Assembly (NCBI GenBank): GCA_002773475.1
Contig: PFBB01000033.1
Span: 1-5,582 of the forward strand
Length of the DNA stretch: 5,582 bases
From: Candidatus Harrisonbacteria bacterium CG10_big_fil_rev_8_21_14_0_10_44_23
Lineage (GTDB): Bacteria > Patescibacteriota > Minisyncoccia > UBA6257 > 1-14-0-10-44-23
Direction of reading: 5' to 3'
The notes beneath the pieces are model-generated. The model searched no databases and had not been told where the DNA came from. It saw nothing but the letters and a program-made list of their open reading frames with translations. The translations under genes and the position numbers were made by a program. How positions within the stretch are numbered: position 1 is the first letter of the stretch; every line of letters begins with the position of its first letter. Positions 3,761 through 5,582 of this stretch are shown piece after piece.

Positions 3761-5582
3761 TTTTGACGGTTTTATTAATTATTTCATTTTTTATCAAGTA
3801 GTCCTTGAGGTACTTGCCTGTGTATGAATTTTTGTTTGCTGAGATCTGCTCTGGAGTGCCAGAGGTGATAATTTTTCCGCCGTGTTCCCCTGCTTCGGGC
3901 CCCATATCAATTATGTAGTCGGCGGTTTTGATAACGTGCATGTTGTGTTCGATCAAAACGACGGAGTTGCCTTTGTCTATCAATCTCTCTAAGACAGTCA
4001 TCAGCATCTTAATGTCTTCGTAATGCAAGCCGGTAGTTGGTTCGTCAAGAATAAAAAGAACATTGCGCGAAAGAGGTCGGGCAAGCTCTTTAGAGAGTTT
4101 GATACGCTGAGCCTCTCCTCCCGATAATGTAGTGGCGCGTTGGCCAAGTTTGATATAGCCCAATCCAACTTCTTGGAGGACTTTTAGTTTGTCGGCTATG
4201 TGGTAGATATCTTCAAAAAGTTTATAGGCGTCTTCTACCGTCATTTCAAGTACGTCAGAGATGTTGTAACCCTTGTATTTAACTTCGAGAGTTTCTCGGT
4301 TAAATCTTTTTCCGTTACAGACATCACAACTTACATAAACATCGGGGAGAAAGTGCATCTCGATGATTTTAACTCCGGCGCCTTGGCAGGCCTCACAACG
4401 GCCCCCGCCTCGCTGGCTGGGTACATTAAAACTAAATCGACTAGATCCATAACTTCGGGCTCGGGCTTCAGGAAGGAGGGAAAATAAATCTCTTATTGGA
4501 GTAAACACTCCGGTGTAGGTGGCGGGATTTGAGCGAGGGGTTTTACCGATTGGAGATTGATTTATCTCAACTATTTTTTTGATATATTCCGTGCCAATTA
4601 CTTTTGAAACTCCTTCAAAGTGAGAAAACCCGCCCAACTTTCGTTGAACGTTGCGATAAAAAATATCGTCTAAGAGGGTGGATTTACCAGATCCAGATAC
4701 GCCGGTGAAACAAACTAGGCGGCCAAGGGGAATTTCGACGTCGATGTTTTTGATATTGTTTCCGCGGGCACCAATTATTTTTATGCTCCCTTTGTCTTTC
4801 TTGCGCCTAGTTTTAGGGACTGGGATTTCTTCAATACCGTGTAAATATTTTAAGGTTAGCGATTTTGGGTTTTTTTGTTTTAAGAGTTCAGCAGTTTTTC
4901 CCTCAGCCACAATTTCTCCACCGTGTATGCCCGGACCGGGTCCTATCTCAACAAAGTAATCAGATTCTTTAAGTACTCTCTCGTCGTGCTCAACAATTAA
5001 AACTGTGTTGCCTAAATCGCGAATGCTTTTTAGTGTTTTAATTAGTCGCTCGTTGTCGCGCTCGTGCAGACCGATAGTCGGTTCGTCTAAAACGTAGAGG
5101 GTGCCAGACAGCTTAGATCCAATCTGAGAAGCTAGACGAATGCGTTGGGCTTCTCCTCCGGAAAGGGTGCCGGATTCACGATTGAGCGTGAGGTAGTCTA
5201 AGCCCACCTCTAGTAAAAACTCGAGGCGGTCAGTAATTTCGTGCAAAATACTTTTAGCGATGGTTTTTTCGTTTTTGCCGAGCTTGTTTGGTAGATCAGC
5301 AAACCATTCATAGGCCCGCTCAATGGTTAGGGTCACCACGTCGTCAATATTTGAATTATCTATACGCACCGAGAGAGCTTCGGGGCGAAGCCGTTTACCT
5401 TGGCAAATATCGCAGATTGCATTCCAATCGAAAGGGTTACGACCTAAACCATGACACTCCTTACATGCCCCATAGGGGCTGTTGAAAGAGAAGAAGCGCG
5501 GCTCGATAGATGGGAAAGAAAATCCGGTTTCTGGGTCGGTGAAACTTGAAGAAAGAGAGATTTGTGGGGCGTTTTTCTCTTT
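3753..5582 (-). CDS. uvrA: UvrABC excinuclease subunit A, 5' end outside the window
   Basis: UvrA is the damage-searching ATPase that loads UvrB. 609 C-terminal residues are visible and the frame is open to the window edge; a GTG at 5369 is internal. In visible numbering, the first zinc module has Cys40/43 and Cys57/60 (ACKECHG, CDIC). The first ABC half has LSGGEAQ (140-146), Walker B Asp166-Glu167 and switch His199. The second half has Walker A GVSGSGKST (294-302), a second zinc module (Cys396, 399, 419, 422), LSGGEAQ (486-492), Asp513-Glu514 and His546. Only 13 residues separate the first two cysteine pairs, where E. coli UvrA has more than a hundred, so the insertion domain is absent. The C-terminus ends in an AT-coded lysine-rich tail (KNEIINKTVKKR) beyond the point where the remnant copy at 2508 stops. 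Adding about 200-230 residues upstream gives roughly 820-840, against 940 in E. coli. Confidence 0.97.
   Translation of the reverse strand, partial: KEKNAPQISLSSSFTDPETGFSFPSIEPRFFSFNSPYGACKECHGLGRNPFDWNAICDICQGKRLRPEALSVRIDNSNIDDVVTLTIERAYEWFADLPNKLGKNEKTIAKSILHEITDRLEFLLEVGLDYLTLNRESGTLSGGEAQRIRLASQIGSKLSGTLYVLDEPTIGLHERDNERLIKTLKSIRDLGNTVLIVEHDERVLKESDYFVEIGPGPGIHGGEIVAEGKTAELLKQKNPKSLTLKYLHGIEEIPVPKTRRKKDKGSIKIIGARGNNIKNIDVEIPLGRLVCFTGVSGSGKSTLLDDIFYRNVQRKLGGFSHFEGVSKVIGTEYIKKIVEINQSPIGKTPRSNPATYTGVFTPIRDLFSLLPEARARSYGSSRFSFNVPSQRGGGRCEACQGAGVKIIEMHFLPDVYVSCDVCNGKRFNRETLEVKYKGYNISDVLEMTVEDAYKLFEDIYHIADKLKVLQEVGLGYIKLGQRATTLSGGEAQRIKLSKELARPLSRNVLFILDEPTTGLHYEDIKMLMTVLERLIDKGNSVVLIEHNMHVIKTADYIIDMGPEAGEHGGKIITSGTPEQISANKNSYTGKYLKDYLIKNEIINKTVKKR
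3796..3854. repeat. Direct repeat, copy 2 (inside uvrA)
   Basis: This is the partner of 2512-2570, coding here for the end of the intact UvrA. Homology begins sharply at 3854 between a Thr and a Pro codon and fades at 3796, near the point where the other copy has its stop codon. Recombination between the copies would remove 1,284 bp and leave uvrA with the shorter ending. Confidence 0.92.

Noticed and set aside
4200..5485. Plus-strand frames opposite uvrA (4200-4487, 4678-4959, 5288-5485)
   Set aside because: They are shadows of the strongly conserved uvrA coding strand, with no start signals or recognisable domains.

Overview
The window looks like chromosomal DNA from a bacterium of the Candidate Phyla Radiation (Patescibacteria), most likely Parcubacteria-like. 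This is inferred, not proven. The reasons are a UvrC that stops right after its RNase H domain, a UvrA that lacks the large insertion domain in its first zinc module, a small TrpR/YerC-like regulator with a basic tail, AT-leaning DNA under the standard code, very tight packing, and several genes with no visible Shine-Dalgarno. No rRNA, tRNA or CRISPR array was seen.

Layout. (1) 24-66: a near-perfect 19-bp inverted repeat with a 5-nt spacer ends directly at the start codon of a tyrosine recombinase (67-888, +). (2) 885-2180 (-): a short uvrC, convergent with the recombinase, the two stop codons overlapping by 4 nt. Its GIY-YIG domain carries an in-frame, GC-rich, arginine-coding palindromic insert. 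(3) 2220-2504 (-): a GC-rich, foreign-looking small Cys/His protein gene with its own promoter, Shine-Dalgarno and terminator. (4) 2508-2570 (-): a remnant of the last 20 codons of uvrA. (5) 2571-3795: a segment holding a ribbon-helix-helix regulator (-), a TrpR-like regulator (+), two copies of a perfect 28-bp palindrome, a composite terminator and T-rich repeats. (6) 3753-5582 (-): the C-terminal two thirds of uvrA, running off the right edge.

How it fits together. uvrA and uvrC encode two of the three proteins of the nucleotide excision repair nuclease; uvrB is not here. Both lie on the minus strand, and the intact uvrA 3' end is repeated 1,284 bp further downstream (53 bp with 2 mismatches), next to the zinc-protein gene and uvrC. 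The best reading is that an older uvrA-to-uvrC arrangement was interrupted inside the end of uvrA by a small regulator-bearing segment. That segment supplied a new 3' end to uvrA and left the old one as a remnant, the geometry seen when integrative elements insert into gene 3' ends. No integrase lies inside the segment, and the tyrosine recombinase at 67-888 is outside it, so site-specific integration is a hypothesis and duplication by ordinary recombination remains possible.
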